Positions 25,609-34,839 of a stretch of DNA of 64,000 bases are shown here, in pieces. The DNA lies in NCBI GenBank assembly GCA_022828135.1, contig JAJEJB010000049.1:70504-134503 (forward strand), written 5' to 3'. The notes beneath the pieces are model-generated. The model saw only the letters and a list, made by a program, of their open reading frames with translations, was not told where the DNA came from and did no database searches. The position numbers were made by a program, and so were the translations under genes. The stretch is from Acidimicrobiia bacterium (lineage in GTDB: Bacteria; Actinomycetota; Acidimicrobiia; Acidimicrobiales; Aldehydirespiratoraceae). Position 1 is the first letter of the stretch; each line of letters starts with the position of its first letter.

Positions 25609-27882
25609 CTACAGCTCCAGGGCGGCCAGCCTCGCCAAGGTCTGGAGGTCGTTCACATGGAGCCGGGCGGGGGCCTGGCCGTCGAAGGAGCCCCAGCCCT
25701 TGAAGCCCAGGGTCCAGAGGTCGTCGCCTATCACGATGCTGCGCACGATCACGTTGGGCTGGTCGCTGGGCCAGCAGATCGAGACCGACTCATCGCCGCG
25801 GAGCAGGCCCAGATTCTCGGCCTCCTCGGTGAGCATGTCCATCCACGAATCACGGGGGCATTCGAAGCCGGTCATTCCCGCCTCGCCCGGCTCGCAGGCC
25901 AGCACCGCGTTGTAGTCGTCGGAGATGAAGTACTCCAACTCGGTGGTGAAGTCCTCCATTTCGGTGGAAGGAAGATCGGCGGCGGTGAGCTTGCGGCAGT
26001 CGGTCCGACCGGGCTCCTCGCCCGCGATCTCGTGGTCGACTCGCCCCACTTCGGTGATGGTGCCGTCGGTTACCCGCAGCACCACCGCACCGGACCACTC
26101 GTTCCAGACCGTGACCGGGATGACCGCCAGTTCCGCGGGAGCCCACCACAGGAAGGCCCGGTGGTCCCAGCCGACGTCGTTCCAGCCGTCGGGGGCGGTC
26201 CACACCGCCACTTCCAGCGGTTCGGTCAGGTCGCTCACGTCGAACAGCGACACCTTGGCCCCGGTGACGCGGCCCTCGGGGTCGGCGTCGGAGCCCACTC
26301 CCAGCACCAGCGTGTCGCTGATGGGGTGCAGGTAGCTGGAGAAGCCGGGGATCTTCAGTTCGCCCAGGATCCGGGGGTCGGCCGGGTCCGACAGGTCGAT
26401 GGTGTAGAAGGGATCGATCTGGCGGAACGTCACCACATAGCCGACGTCGCCCACGAAGCGCACCGACTGGACGTTCTCACCCCGGCCGATGTCGCCCACG
26501 CTGCCGACCTCCACCATGACGTCGCCGTCGGTGCTCAGCACCCGCACCTGGCTCTCGGACTCCTCGCCCCAGGGGTCGCCGACGGTGGTCACGATGCGCA
26601 GGTAGCCGTCGTGCTCCGACAGCGAGAACTGGTTGCGGATCACGCCCAGAACCTCGCCGGATGACGCGTAGGCGGCCGCGTCGCCGCTGATGTCGAAGCG
26701 GTGGACGCTGGTGCGCCGCTCTTGCCAGGTCTCGCGCCAGACGTCCTCGTCCCAGTCGTCTTCGCCTCCGAACTCATCGGGGTCGAGCCAGCGGGTGGTG
26801 GCCACGTACAGCGACCCGGTCGACGCGTAGACGGTGTCGCCGGGAGCCATCACCGCGGTGGACGACGACGGATCGAAGTCACCGCCGATGGGCACGCTGA
26901 TCACGGTGGTGACCCCGAAGCCCGAGAACACCGACGGGGCGTGCACGTCGTCGCAGGGCACCATCAGCGATCCCGTGGAGCTGTCGGCCGATCCGAGCGT
27001 GTAGTGGGGCAGCCAGTCGTCGAGCGTCGAGTTGAGGACCGCGGCCCGGTTGGCCGTCTCGGCGACGTCTTCGGCGGACTCGTTCTGGGGGAACACGAAC
27101 GGGAAGTTCCACTGGGGGTCGTAGCGCAGGATCACCCGGGCCGTGCCGCCGACGCTGCGGGCGCTGAGGTAGTTGCCCTGCACGTTGAGGGTCTCGATGA
27201 TCTGGGGCGCGTCCCCGCTCACATCGATGCGCTGGAGCACGGTCTCGGATCCGTCGCCCGACTCGCTGTGGGAGCGGGTGATCAGCAGCAGGCCGTCACC
27301 GTCGATGAACAGTTCCCGTCCCCAGCCGTCGGCCACCGTCACCGATCCGACTGAGCGGCGACTGGCCGCGTCGACCACCACCAGCTGTCCCGACGAAAGC
27401 GTGAAGATCCGGCGGCCGTCGGTCTTGACGATGTCGGCCTCATCCACCCCGGCCTCCTGGACGTTCGTGCCCGAGAAGTCCACGCCCTCGACGGGAGCCG
27501 CACTCGGGGCCGCGGGCTCGGCGGCGGCCATGGCCTCCTCGGCCACGGCCATCTCTGCATCGTCCATGCCAAGACGGGCGCCCACCGGGCCGAACCAGCC
27601 GCCCTGGTCGAAGCCCCACGGCCCCACCCTGGCCGAGTACTCGGTGTGCAGGTGGTCGAGCAGCGTGTCGCAGTCGTCGAACCGCACCAGTCCCGCGGTC
27701 AGCACCACATCGTCGGGACCGACTTCGATGACCGTTCCTTCGTCGTCGGGCCCGGCGCTCTCGCCGGCCGGGTCTGTGGGCTCGGCGGAGCCGGAGATCC
27801 CTGGCCCTCCCCTGGGGCTGTCGCCTCCGCAGGAGGCAGCTACTAGCAGGAAGCTGAAGGCGAGGATGAGGATCTTGCGCAT
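25609..27882 (-). CDS. Secreted beta-propeller lipoprotein
   Basis: 757-aa exported lipoprotein. The signal peptide MRKILILAFSFLLVAASCGG ends in a lipobox with the cysteine at residue 19. After a Gly/Asp/Glu linker, the body has repeated strands typical of the beta-propeller domain family found in actinobacteria and archaea (VDEADIVKTDGRRIFTLSSG, SSGEVLGVIRNQFSLSEHDG, FRQIDPFYTIDLSDPADPR). Such proteins are surface-anchored and their ligands are unknown. ATG 27882 has AAAGG ten bases upstream. It is separated from leuD by 129 bases and is probably its own transcript. Confidence 0.85.
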   Translation of the reverse strand: MRKILILAFSFLLVAASCGGDSPRGGPGISGSAEPTDPAGESAGPDDEGTVIEVGPDDVVLTAGLVRFDDCDTLLDHLHTEYSARVGPWGFDQGGWFGPVGARLGMDDAEMAVAEEAMAAAEPAAPSAAPVEGVDFSGTNVQEAGVDEADIVKTDGRRIFTLSSGQLVVVDAASRRSVGSVTVADGWGRELFIDGDGLLLITRSHSESGDGSETVLQRIDVSGDAPQIIETLNVQGNYLSARSVGGTARVILRYDPQWNFPFVFPQNESAEDVAETANRAAVLNSTLDDWLPHYTLGSADSSTGSLMVPCDDVHAPSVFSGFGVTTVISVPIGGDFDPSSSTAVMAPGDTVYASTGSLYVATTRWLDPDEFGGEDDWDEDVWRETWQERRTSVHRFDISGDAAAYASSGEVLGVIRNQFSLSEHDGYLRIVTTVGDPWGEESESQVRVLSTDGDVMVEVGSVGDIGRGENVQSVRFVGDVGYVVTFRQIDPFYTIDLSDPADPRILGELKIPGFSSYLHPISDTLVLGVGSDADPEGRVTGAKVSLFDVSDLTEPLEVAVWTAPDGWNDVGWDHRAFLWWAPAELAVIPVTVWNEWSGAVVLRVTDGTITEVGRVDHEIAGEEPGRTDCRKLTAADLPSTEMEDFTTELEYFISDDYNAVLACEPGEAGMTGFECPRDSWMDMLTEEAENLGLLRGDESVSICWPSDQPNVIVRSIVIGDDLWTLGFKGWGSFDGQAPARLHVNDLQTLARLAALEL

Positions 27883-28011
27883 GGCAGCAGGGCCTTTCGT
27901 CGCACGCGCCAGTCGGCGCGGGTTCGATTTTGAGGGATACGACGTTCCTGCTTGTGTCGCGGTTCCCGAGTTCGCTCCGATTCTCGCGGAGGGCTCGGCC
28001 ATGACCGTCCC

Positions 28012-28605
28012 CTATGTGGCCGCGGGCAGCCAGGGGAGGCGTCGTCGCTCGTAGTCGTCGATGGCTCCGGTGTGGCGCAGGGTCAGGCCGATGTCGTCGA
28101 GACCTTCCAGGAATCGCTGCCGGGTGGAGGACTCCATACCGAACGCGGCCTCGAACCCGATGGCCGGCGCCTCCACGGTGAGCCGCTCCACGTCGACGGT
28201 GATCTCCAGGCCGGGATCGGCCTGAACAGCAGCCATCAGCTCTGCGGCGGCATCGGCCGGGATCTGGGCAGGGACCAGACCGTTCTTGGTGCAGTTGTTG
28301 CGGAATATGTCGGCGAAGCGGGGGCTTATCACCGCGCCGAAGCCGTACTGCTGGATGGCCCACACCGCGTGCTCCCGCGACGAGCCGGTGCCGAAGTTGG
28401 TCCCGGCCAGCAGGATGGTCGCTCCCGCGTAGCGCTCGTCGTTGAGAACGAAGTCGCGGCTGTCCCGCCACTCCGAGAACAGGCCCTTCTCGAAGCCGGT
28501 GCGCGACACCCGCTTGAGCCAGTCCGACGGGATGATCTGGTCGGTGTCCACATCGCTGCGGTCCAGCGGCACTGCGGTGCCGGACACGACCCGCGTCGCC
28601 TTCAT
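28012..28605 (-). CDS. leuD: 3-isopropylmalate dehydratase small subunit
   Basis: 197-aa swivel-domain subunit of isopropylmalate isomerase, which also acts on citramalate. Hallmarks are [35 protein letters not shown] and [18 protein letters not shown] 28605 overlaps the leuC stop by four bases (ATGA), so the subunits are translationally coupled. With cimA and leuB nearby it would serve both leucine and citramalate-based isoleucine synthesis. Confidence 0.96.
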   Translation of the reverse strand: MKATRVVSGTAVPLDRSDVDTDQIIPSDWLKRVSRTGFEKGLFSEWRDSRDFVLNDERYAGATILLAGTNFGTGSSREHAVWAIQQYGFGAVISPRFADIFRNNCTKNGLVPAQIPADAAAELMAAVQADPGLEITVDVERLTVEAPAIGFEAAFGMESSTRQRFLEGLDDIGLTLRHTGAIDDYERRRLPWLPAAT

Positions 28606-30011
28606 CGCAGGTCTCCGGGGACGGCGAAGCGACCGGCGATCGCAGTGGCCGCGGCCACCGCGGGCGACACCAGATGGGTGCGCCCGCCCCGGCCCTGGCG
28701 CCCCTCGAAGTTGCGGTTCGACGTGCTGGCCGCCCGTTCCCCGACCGTCAGCTTGTCGGGGTTCATGGCCAGACACATGGAGCATCCCGGCTCGCGCCAG
28801 TCGAAGCCGGCCGCCCGGAAGACCTCAGGCAGGCCCTCGGCCTCGGCCTGGGCCTTGACCTGGCCGGATCCCGGCACCACCAGGGTGCGAACCCCTTCGG
28901 CTACCCGTTGGCCGGCCGCCACCGACGCCGCGGCCCGCAGATCCTCGATGCGGCTGTTCGTGCACGACCCGATGAACACGGTGTCCACCGGGATGTCCCG
29001 CATCGGGGTCTCCGGAGCGAGACCCATGTAGTCGAGGGCCCGAACCGCAGCTTCGCGCCGGGCTGGTTCGTCGAAGCTGTCGGGGGAGGGCACCGCACCC
29101 TCCAAGGGAACCGACTGGGCGGGGTTGGTGCCCCAAGTCACCATGGGGGAGATGTCGGCGCCGTCGAGGGTCACCTCGACGTCGAAGGAGGCGTCATCGT
29201 CGGTTCGGAGGGTTCGCCAGTCGGCCACCGCCCGATCCCACAGGTCGCCCACCGGTGCCTGCTCGCGGCCCCGCAGGTACTCGAAGGTCGTGTCGTCGGG
29301 GGCGATCAGTCCGGCCTTGGCGCCCGCCTCGATCGACATGTTGCACACCGTCATGCGGCCCTCCATCGACAGCGCCTCGATGACCGGCCCCCGGTACTCG
29401 ATGATCCGTCCCACGCCGCCGGTGGTGCCGATGCGGCCGATGATGGCCAGGATCACGTCCTTGGCGGTGGAGCCGGAGGCCAAGGTTCCCTCGACGGTCA
29501 CGGCCATGGTGCCCGGCCGCATCTGGGGCAGGGTCTGGGTGGCCAGCACATGCTCCACTTCGCTGGTGCCGATCCCGAAGGCGATCGAGCCGAAGGCGCC
29601 GTGGGTGGAGGTGTGAGAGTCTCCGCACACGATGGTCATGCCCGGCTGGGTCAGACCCTGCTCGGGCCCGATCACATGCACGATGCCCTGCTTGGCGTGG
29701 CCCATCGGGTAGTTGGTGATGCCGAACTCGTCGGCGTTGCGGCGCAGTGTCTCGACCTGGGTGCGGCTCACCGCATCCGCGATGGGCTTGTCGACATCGG
29801 CGGTGGGGACGTTGTGGTCCTCGGTGGCCAACGTCAGGTCGGGTCGGCGCACCCCCCGCCCCGACAGCCGCAGCCCGTCGAAGGCCTGCGGCGAGGTGAC
29901 TTCGTGCACCAGGTGCAGGTCGATGTAGAGCAGGTCGGGCTCGCCGTCGCCGCCCCGGGCCACCGTGTGGCGGTCCCAGATCTTCTCGCTAAGCGTCCGC
30001 GGTCCAGTCAC
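28602..30011 (-). CDS. leuC: 3-isopropylmalate dehydratase large subunit
   Basis: 469-aa aconitase-family catalytic subunit, interconverting 2- and 3-isopropylmalate (and citramalate to 3-methylmalate). The 4Fe-4S cysteines are in GSCTNSR and [34 protein letters not shown] is also intact. Start GTG 30011 is preceded by TAGGAT six bases upstream and no Shine-Dalgarno, so it is probably leaderless. It overlaps leuD by four bases. Two copies of repeat A follow upstream of its promoter. Confidence 0.96.
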   Translation of the reverse strand: MTGPRTLSEKIWDRHTVARGGDGEPDLLYIDLHLVHEVTSPQAFDGLRLSGRGVRRPDLTLATEDHNVPTADVDKPIADAVSRTQVETLRRNADEFGITNYPMGHAKQGIVHVIGPEQGLTQPGMTIVCGDSHTSTHGAFGSIAFGIGTSEVEHVLATQTLPQMRPGTMAVTVEGTLASGSTAKDVILAIIGRIGTTGGVGRIIEYRGPVIEALSMEGRMTVCNMSIEAGAKAGLIAPDDTTFEYLRGREQAPVGDLWDRAVADWRTLRTDDDASFDVEVTLDGADISPMVTWGTNPAQSVPLEGAVPSPDSFDEPARREAAVRALDYMGLAPETPMRDIPVDTVFIGSCTNSRIEDLRAAASVAAGQRVAEGVRTLVVPGSGQVKAQAEAEGLPEVFRAAGFDWREPGCSMCLAMNPDKLTVGERAASTSNRNFEGRQGRGGRTHLVSPAVAAATAIAGRFAVPGDLR

Positions 30012-30017
30012 AGATCG

Positions 30018-30023
30018 ATCCTA
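30018..30023 (-). promoter_or_regulatory. -10 box, leaderless leuC
   Basis: TAGGAT with six bases to GTG 30011; the region lacks a Shine-Dalgarno, so transcription probably starts at the codon. Confidence 0.5.
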
Positions 30024-30046
30024 GAGGCCGACGGACGGAGGCCACG

Positions 30047-30086
30047 GGCCCGAGCGGCCCGCGAGCGCAGCAAGGGTGAGCGGGAG
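30047..30086 (+). repeat. Dispersed repeat family A, copy 1 (degenerate)
   Basis: Starts ggcccgagcggcccg and ends gagcgggag, with an altered middle (caagggtgag). The first of a tandem pair just upstream of the leuC promoter. Confidence 0.65.
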
Positions 30087-30090
30087 ACAC

Positions 30091-30129
30091 GGCCCGAGCG
30101 GCCCGTGAGCGCAGCGAACAGGAGCGGGA
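30091..30129 (+). repeat. Dispersed repeat family A, copy 2
   Basis: 39-bp element starting ggcccgagcggcccgtgagc and ending aggagcggga. One base differs from the copies at 44452 and 62802 (aacagg in place of aacaag). Confidence 0.75.
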
Positions 30130-30142
30130 AGCACGCGTGGCC

Positions 30143-30292
30143 TCAGCCGTCGCGGCCGGTGATCACTGCCGGCGGCGGATCATCGGATGCCGCCTCCCAG
30201 ACCATCAGTGTCACGGCCATGCCCAGCAGCAGGGCGCCCACCACCAGGGCGATCCGCGCCCACCGCAGCGTGCGGGGCGGATCGGCGGCCAC
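30143..30292 (-). CDS. Small single-helix membrane protein (tentative)
   Basis: Possible 49-aa protein starting at GTG 30292, four bases after the greA stop. One hydrophobic helix, IALVVGALLLGMAVTLMVW, is flanked by basic residues before and acidic residues after. No relative is recognised. The tight spacing after greA and clear helix support it; short length and lack of a Shine-Dalgarno count against it. Confidence 0.4.
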   Translation of the reverse strand: MAADPPRTLRWARIALVVGALLLGMAVTLMVWEAASDDPPPAVITGRDG

Positions 30293-30296
30293 CGGT

Positions 30297-30773
30297 CTAG
30301 GACACCTCCACGACGGTGACCTTCTGCCGGCCACTCGGAGAGTCGAACTCGACCGCGTCTCCCTCGGCCGCGCCCAGCAGTGCCTCGCCCATGGGCGATC
30401 CCGGTGACACCACGACGACGTCGTCCTGCCGCTCCTCGATCACGCCGACCAGGAAGCGCTCGGGCTCATCGTCGCCGTCGTAGAGGACGGTCACCACCGA
30501 CCCCAGGATCACCCCGAAGTCGCGGTCGCTGCCATTGCCGGCGTCGATGATCTCCGCGTTGGTCAGGATCCGTGTGAGATGGACGATGCGGCCCTCCAAT
30601 TTGGCCTGCTCCTCCTTGGCTGCGTGGTAGTCGCCGTTCTCGGACAGGTCGCCCAGCTTGCGGGCGGCCTCGATCTTGTCGGCTATCTCGATACGGCCTC
30701 GGGTGGAGAGTTCCTGCAGCTCAGCACTGAGCCGGTCGTGCGCGGCTTGCGAGAGGTGATGAGCATCGGGCAT
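30297..30773 (-). CDS. greA: Transcription elongation factor GreA
   Basis: 158-aa cleavage factor that rescues backtracked RNA polymerase. The N-terminal coiled coil contains the functional tip KLGDLSENGDYHAAKEEQ with its acidic pair, and the C-terminal FKBP-like domain ends with GSPMGEALLGAAEGDAVEF. ATG 30773 is preceded by TAGATT six bases upstream, so it is probably leaderless. It is divergent from leuB. Confidence 0.95.
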   Translation of the reverse strand: MPDAHHLSQAAHDRLSAELQELSTRGRIEIADKIEAARKLGDLSENGDYHAAKEEQAKLEGRIVHLTRILTNAEIIDAGNGSDRDFGVILGSVVTVLYDGDDEPERFLVGVIEERQDDVVVVSPGSPMGEALLGAAEGDAVEFDSPSGRQKVTVVEVS

Positions 30774-30779
30774 CGTATC

Positions 30780-30785
30780 AATCTA
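30780..30785 (-). promoter_or_regulatory. -10 box, leaderless greA
   Basis: TAGATT, then six bases (GATACG) and ATG 30773. Confidence 0.5.
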
Positions 30786-30797
30786 CCGGCGGTGAGG

Positions 30798-30803
30798 TAT
30801 GCT
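30798..30803 (+). promoter_or_regulatory. -10 box for the leuB leader
   Basis: TATGCT with seven bases to GTG 30811, the usual leaderless spacing in this window. It drives transcription toward leuB, through the leader ORF and hairpins. Confidence 0.5.
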
Positions 30804-30843
30804 GGTGCCCGTGGCGAACCGGCCCAGCATCGCAATTCCCTAG
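30799..30843 (+). CDS. Possible branched-chain leader peptide before leuB
   Basis: Short ORF encoding MLVPVANRPSIAIP then TAG, or MANRPSIAIP if translation starts at GTG 30811. Leu, Val and Ile make up 5 of 14 residues. Its stop codon abuts a 9-bp GC stem and is followed by a terminator-like hairpin, the layout of an amino-acid attenuator. The longer version overlaps the -10 box, so the GTG start is more likely and the Leu/Val codons would then not be read. No family match can be claimed. Confidence 0.35.
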   Translation: MLVPVANRPSIAIP

Positions 30844-30893
30844 CGCGCGCCATCCCGGCGCGCGCCTTCAACCGTCCACCCAGGTGGGCGGTT
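30843..30893 (+). promoter_or_regulatory. Tandem hairpins, putative leuB attenuator
   Basis: Stem 1: GCGCGCGCC and GGCGCGCGC (30843-30851, 30857-30865), perfect. Stem 2: aaccgtcca and tgggcggtt (30870-30878, 30885-30893) followed by tcgtaattt, terminator-like. No plus-strand gene ends upstream, so a plus-strand terminator here makes most sense as attenuation of leuB. Confidence 0.5.
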
Positions 30894-30941
30894 TCGTAAT
30901 TTGGCAGGCGCTTCAGCAGGACGGGAGCTAGCGACAGAACC

Positions 30942-31922
30942 ATGGCACATCGAGTGGGAGTCATCGGAGGCGACGGCATCGGCCCCGAGGTCGTGGCCGA
31001 GGGCCTGAAGGTCATCGCGGCCGCCGGCGTGGATCTCGACACCACGCACTACGACCTCGGCGGCAGCCGCTACCTGCGGGACGGGACCGTGCTCGACGAC
31101 GCCACCGTGGAGGAGTGGCGCGGCCTCGACGCGCTCTACATGGGAGCGGTCGGCACGCCCGAGGTGCCCCCCGGCATCATCGAGAGGGGCCTGCTGCTGA
31201 AGATGCGCTTCGAGCTGGACCTCTACATCAACCTGCGACCCTTCACCGCGCCGGCCCACGACTTCGTGGTGATCCGCGAGAACACCGAGGGCACCTACGC
31301 GGGAGAGGGCGGCTTCCTGCGGAGGGGCACTCCCTTCGAGATCGCCACCCAGGGGTCGGTGAACACCCGTCACGGCGTGGAGCGAGCCGTTCGCTACGCG
31401 TTCGATCTGGCCGCTACCCGGCGCAAGCACGTGACGCTGGTGCACAAGACCAACGTGCTGACCTTCGCCGGCGACCTCTGGGAGCGGACCTTCAACGAGG
31501 TCGCGGCCCGATACCCGGACGTGTCGACGGCCTACAACCATGTGGATGCGGCGTGCATCTACTTCGTGGAGGATCCCGGCCGCTACGACGTGATCGTCAC
31601 CGACAACCTCTTCGGCGACATCCTCACCGACCTCGGCGGCGCGGTCTCGGGCGGCATCGGGCTGGCGCCCACCGCCAACCTGCATCCCGGGCAGGTGTCG
31701 ATGTTCGAGCCGGTCCACGGCTCGGCGCCCGACATCGTGGGCACAGGCCGGGCCAATCCCGTCGCGGCGGTGCTGTCCGGCGCGATGATGTTGGACCACC
31801 TCGGCGAGACCGGGGCCGCCGAACGGATCCGCAAGGCCTGCGACCGGCCCGAGTCGCTCGCAGGGACCACCGGCCAGATCGGCGACGCCATCGTCGCCCG
31901 CCTCGCCGACCAGCAGGTCTGA
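30942..31922 (+). CDS. leuB: 3-isopropylmalate dehydrogenase
   Basis: 326-aa NAD-dependent beta-decarboxylating dehydrogenase. Motifs are [44 protein letters not shown], the metal and substrate site [15 protein letters not shown], and [21 protein letters not shown]. Works on 3-isopropylmalate and, in citramalate-route organisms, on 3-methylmalate. ATG 30942 has AGGACGGGAG upstream. It starts the run leuB, ilvE, cimA and has an attenuator-like leader. Confidence 0.95.
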   Translation: MAHRVGVIGGDGIGPEVVAEGLKVIAAAGVDLDTTHYDLGGSRYLRDGTVLDDATVEEWRGLDALYMGAVGTPEVPPGIIERGLLLKMRFELDLYINLRPFTAPAHDFVVIRENTEGTYAGEGGFLRRGTPFEIATQGSVNTRHGVERAVRYAFDLAATRRKHVTLVHKTNVLTFAGDLWERTFNEVAARYPDVSTAYNHVDAACIYFVEDPGRYDVIVTDNLFGDILTDLGGAVSGGIGLAPTANLHPGQVSMFEPVHGSAPDIVGTGRANPVAAVLSGAMMLDHLGETGAAERIRKACDRPESLAGTTGQIGDAIVARLADQQV

Positions 31923-31972
31923 GACCAGACACGACGCAGAGAGAACGCCACTCGAGGAAGGCCACCCGCCCA

Positions 31973-32893
31973 ATGCCGATCACACCCACCAAGCACATCT
32001 GGATGAACGGGGAGCTCGTTGCCTGGCAGGACGCCAAGGTCCACGTGCTGTCGCACTCGCTGCACTACGGGACGGGCGTGTTCGAGGGCATCCGCACGTA
32101 CGCCACCGACAACGGTCCCGCCGTGTTCCGGCTGACCGACCACATCCAGCGGCTGTACAACTCGGCGAAGATCCTCAACATGGACATGCCGTACTCGGTG
32201 CCCGAGATCGTGGAGGCCTGCAAGCTGGTGGTGCGCGACAGCGGGCTGCCCGAGTGCTACGTGCGCCCGATCGCCTACTACGGGTACGGCGAGATCGGCC
32301 TGTCCACCGCCGACTGCACCACGGAGATCGCCGTCGCGGTGTGGCCCTGGGGCGCCTACCTGGGCGACGAAGCCCTCACCGAGGGCGTCCGGCTGAAGAT
32401 CTCGTCGTGGGCCCGCCACGACCACAACATCATGCCGCCCGCCTCCAAGACGACCGGCAACTACGCCAACTCGACGCTGGCCAAGATGGAGGCTCTCAGG
32501 GCCGGCTACGACGAGGCCATCATGCTCAACCCGGCCGGGCTGGTGTCGGAGTGCAGCGGCGAGAACATCTTCGCGGGCACCCCCGACGTGCTGGTGACCC
32601 CGCCGCTGTCGTCCGGTGCGCTGCCCGGCATCACCCAGGACTCGGTGATCTCCATCGCCCGCGACATCGGCATCGACGTCGTGATCGGCGACCTGGCCCG
32701 CAGCGATCTGTACATCGCGCAGGAGATATTCGTGTGCGGTACCGCCACCGAGGTCGGCGCGGTCAACTCGGTGGACGACCGGCCCCTGGTGTGCCCCGGC
32801 CCGCGCACGCTGGCCATCGCCGAGGCCTACGCGGACGTCGTGCGGGGCCGCAACGACCGCTACAAGACCTGGAACGAATACGTCCATGAGTAG
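31973..32893 (+). CDS. ilvE: Branched-chain amino acid aminotransferase
   Basis: 306-aa fold-type IV PLP aminotransferase, the last step of leucine, valine and isoleucine synthesis. It has HSLHYGTGVFEGIRTY, RPIAYYGYGE, the PLP lysine in MPPASKTTGNYANS, and LNPAGLVSECSGENIF. ATG 31973 gives the canonical start (MPITPTKHIWMNGELV). It follows leuB by 50 bases and overlaps cimA by eight bases, so the three genes are one operon. Confidence 0.95.
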   Translation: MPITPTKHIWMNGELVAWQDAKVHVLSHSLHYGTGVFEGIRTYATDNGPAVFRLTDHIQRLYNSAKILNMDMPYSVPEIVEACKLVVRDSGLPECYVRPIAYYGYGEIGLSTADCTTEIAVAVWPWGAYLGDEALTEGVRLKISSWARHDHNIMPPASKTTGNYANSTLAKMEALRAGYDEAIMLNPAGLVSECSGENIFAGTPDVLVTPPLSSGALPGITQDSVISIARDIGIDVVIGDLARSDLYIAQEIFVCGTATEVGAVNSVDDRPLVCPGPRTLAIAEAYADVVRGRNDRYKTWNEYVHE

Positions 32894-34499
32894 CGACGCC
32901 TCGCCCCGGTCGTCAGTAGAGATCTACGACACGACCCTGCGCGACGGCACGCAACTGGAGGGCATCTCGCTCACCGTCGACGACAAGCTGCGCATCGCCG
33001 AGCAGCTCGACTATCTCGGCGTCGCGTTCATCGAGGGGGGCTGGCCGGGCGCCAATCCCAAGGACGACGAGTTCTTCGAGCGAGCCCGATCCGAGCTCGA
33101 CCTCCAGGTCAGCGAGCTGGTCGCCTTCGGCTCCACCCGCCGGGCCCGGGGCAAGGTCGACTCCGATCAGGTGCTGGCCCATCTGGCCGGAGCCGGAACC
33201 TCGACGGTGTGCGTCGTCGGCAAGTGCTGGGACTACCACGTCACCGAGGCCCTCCAGACCACCCTGGACGAGGGCGTGGCCATGGTGGCCGACTCGGTGG
33301 AGTTCCTGGTGGCCGCGGGCAAGCGGGTGCTGTTCGACGCCGAGCACTTCTTCGACGGCTTCAGCCGCAACCCCGAGTTCAGCCTGCGGGTGCTGGAGGC
33401 CGCCGCCATGGCCGGGGCGTCCACGGTGGTGCTGTGCGACACCAACGGCGGCACGCTGCCCGGGGACATCTCTGCCGCGGTGTCGGCGGTGGCGGCCCAC
33501 GTGGACTGCGAGGTCGGCATCCACCTGCACAACGACACCGGCTGCGGGGTGGCCAACGCGCTGGCCGCGGTGCAGGCCGGGGCCGTGCACGTTCAGGGCA
33601 CCATCAACGGCTACGGGGAGCGGGTCGGCAACTGCGACCTGGTGCCGATCATCGCCAACCTCGAGTTGAAGATGGGCATGCGGGCCCTGCCCACCGGCCA
33701 CCTGCCCCGTCTCACGTCGGTGTCGCACCACGTGGCCGAGCTGGTCAACCTGCCGATGAATCCTCAGCAGCCCTACGTGGGGGCCAGCGCCTTCGCCCAC
33801 AAGGCGGGGCTGCACGCCAGCGCGCTGAGCCGCCGTCCCGACGCCTACGAGCACGTGTCGCCGGAACTGGTCGGCAACGGCACCCGGGTGCTGGTGTCGG
33901 AGATGGCCGGCCGCTCCACGCTGGAGATGCGGGCCGCCGAGCTCGGCCTCGCCCTCGACGGCAGAGTGCTGGGCGAGGTGATCGACACCCTCAAGCGCCT
34001 GGAGCACGCCGGGTACCACTTCGAGGCGGCCGACGCCTCGTTGGAGCTGCTGATGCGGGGAGCGAGCGGCTGGGAGCAGGACTTCTTCCGGCTGGAGTCG
34101 TTCCGGGTGTCGCTGGACCACCGCTCCGGTACGGGAGCCCGGGCCTGGAACGACGTGTCGGTGGAGGTGGACACCGAGGCCACCGTCAAGCTGTGGGTCG
34201 GAGGCGAGCGCCGTGTGGCCGTAGGGGAGGGCAACGGTCCCGTCAATGCGCTGGACACCGCGGTTCGCACCGCGCTGGGCGACGTCTACCCGGCGCTGGA
34301 GAACATCTCGCTCACCGACTTCAAGGTCCGGGTGCTCGACACCCAGAAGGGGACCGGGGCGGTGACCCGGGTGCTGGTCGACTCCACCGACCGCCGCAGG
34401 GTGTGGACCACGATCGGCGTGTCGGAGAACATCATCGAGGCGTCCTGGCAGGCGCTGGCCGACTCGGTGGTCTACGGCCTGCTCCACGCCGACGACTGA
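32886..34499 (+). CDS. cimA: Citramalate synthase
   Basis: 537-aa HMGL-family enzyme that condenses pyruvate with acetyl-CoA to citramalate, opening the threonine-independent route to isoleucine. The catalytic start YDTTLRDGTQLEGISLTV, VLCDTNGGTLPGDI, the metal histidines in GIHLHNDTGCGVANAL and VQGTINGYGERVGNCDL are intact, and the C-terminal allosteric LeuA-dimer-like domain is present. Length and HVTEAL motif fit CimA rather than isopropylmalate synthase. ATG 32886 overlaps the ilvE stop. With leuCD and leuB it completes the pathway. Confidence 0.93.
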   Translation: MSSDASPRSSVEIYDTTLRDGTQLEGISLTVDDKLRIAEQLDYLGVAFIEGGWPGANPKDDEFFERARSELDLQVSELVAFGSTRRARGKVDSDQVLAHLAGAGTSTVCVVGKCWDYHVTEALQTTLDEGVAMVADSVEFLVAAGKRVLFDAEHFFDGFSRNPEFSLRVLEAAAMAGASTVVLCDTNGGTLPGDISAAVSAVAAHVDCEVGIHLHNDTGCGVANALAAVQAGAVHVQGTINGYGERVGNCDLVPIIANLELKMGMRALPTGHLPRLTSVSHHVAELVNLPMNPQQPYVGASAFAHKAGLHASALSRRPDAYEHVSPELVGNGTRVLVSEMAGRSTLEMRAAELGLALDGRVLGEVIDTLKRLEHAGYHFEAADASLELLMRGASGWEQDFFRLESFRVSLDHRSGTGARAWNDVSVEVDTEATVKLWVGGERRVAVGEGNGPVNALDTAVRTALGDVYPALENISLTDFKVRVLDTQKGTGAVTRVLVDSTDRRRVWTTIGVSENIIEASWQALADSVVYGLLHADD

Positions 34500-34510
34500 G
34501 TTGCTGCCGT

Positions 34511-34591
34511 CCCGGCCGGCGGGTCCTGTCGCCGGCGCGCCCTGACGGCGCAAGCGCCGCCATTGCTTGCCCCGACGCCACCCCCCGGCCT
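34511..34591. repeat. Convergent-end repeat family C, copy 2
   Basis: Same left (34511-34531) and right (34576-34591) boxes as at 20697-20788, with a short inner stem CGGCGC/GCGCCG (34546-34559). It lies between the convergent cimA and antitoxin ends, consistent with a terminator role. Confidence 0.7.
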
Positions 34592-34593
34592 GG

Positions 34594-34839
34594 TCAACCG
34601 GCAGCGATCTCGGCCGCAGTCACCACGACGCCACCGACGCGGGACTCGTCCACGTCGAACCAGAAGGCTATGGCGGAACGAGCCTCAGCCTCCACGTCCT
34701 CGAAGCGTCTGGTCTGAGCGAACACGGCGCCCAGTTCGTCGACGGTGATGCCCCACCAGCCGCCTCCCGGCGTCGCTCGAACGTGGAAGATGTCGCCGGG
34801 CCGGGCATCGGCGCTCGCCTCAGCAGCAGTGTTCGTCAT
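34594..34839 (-). CDS. HicB-like antitoxin
   Basis: 81-aa protein resembling the HicB fold (partial RNase H-like), e.g. GGGWWGITVDELGAVFAQTRRFEDVEAEARSAIAFWFDVDE, where the WGITVDELG region and the later helix are typical. HicB-type antitoxins bind HicA RNases and usually the operon promoter. Its start overlaps the upstream toxin stop by four bases (ATGA). A DNA-binding domain is not obvious, so autoregulation may rely on the complex. Confidence 0.7.
   Translation of the reverse strand: MTNTAAEASADARPGDIFHVRATPGGGWWGITVDELGAVFAQTRRFEDVEAEARSAIAFWFDVDESRVGGVVVTAAEIAAG

Noticed and set aside
30047..30129. Possible CRISPR-like array from adjacent repeat copies
   Set aside because: Only two degenerate units, no regular spacer, and the other copies are scattered singly.
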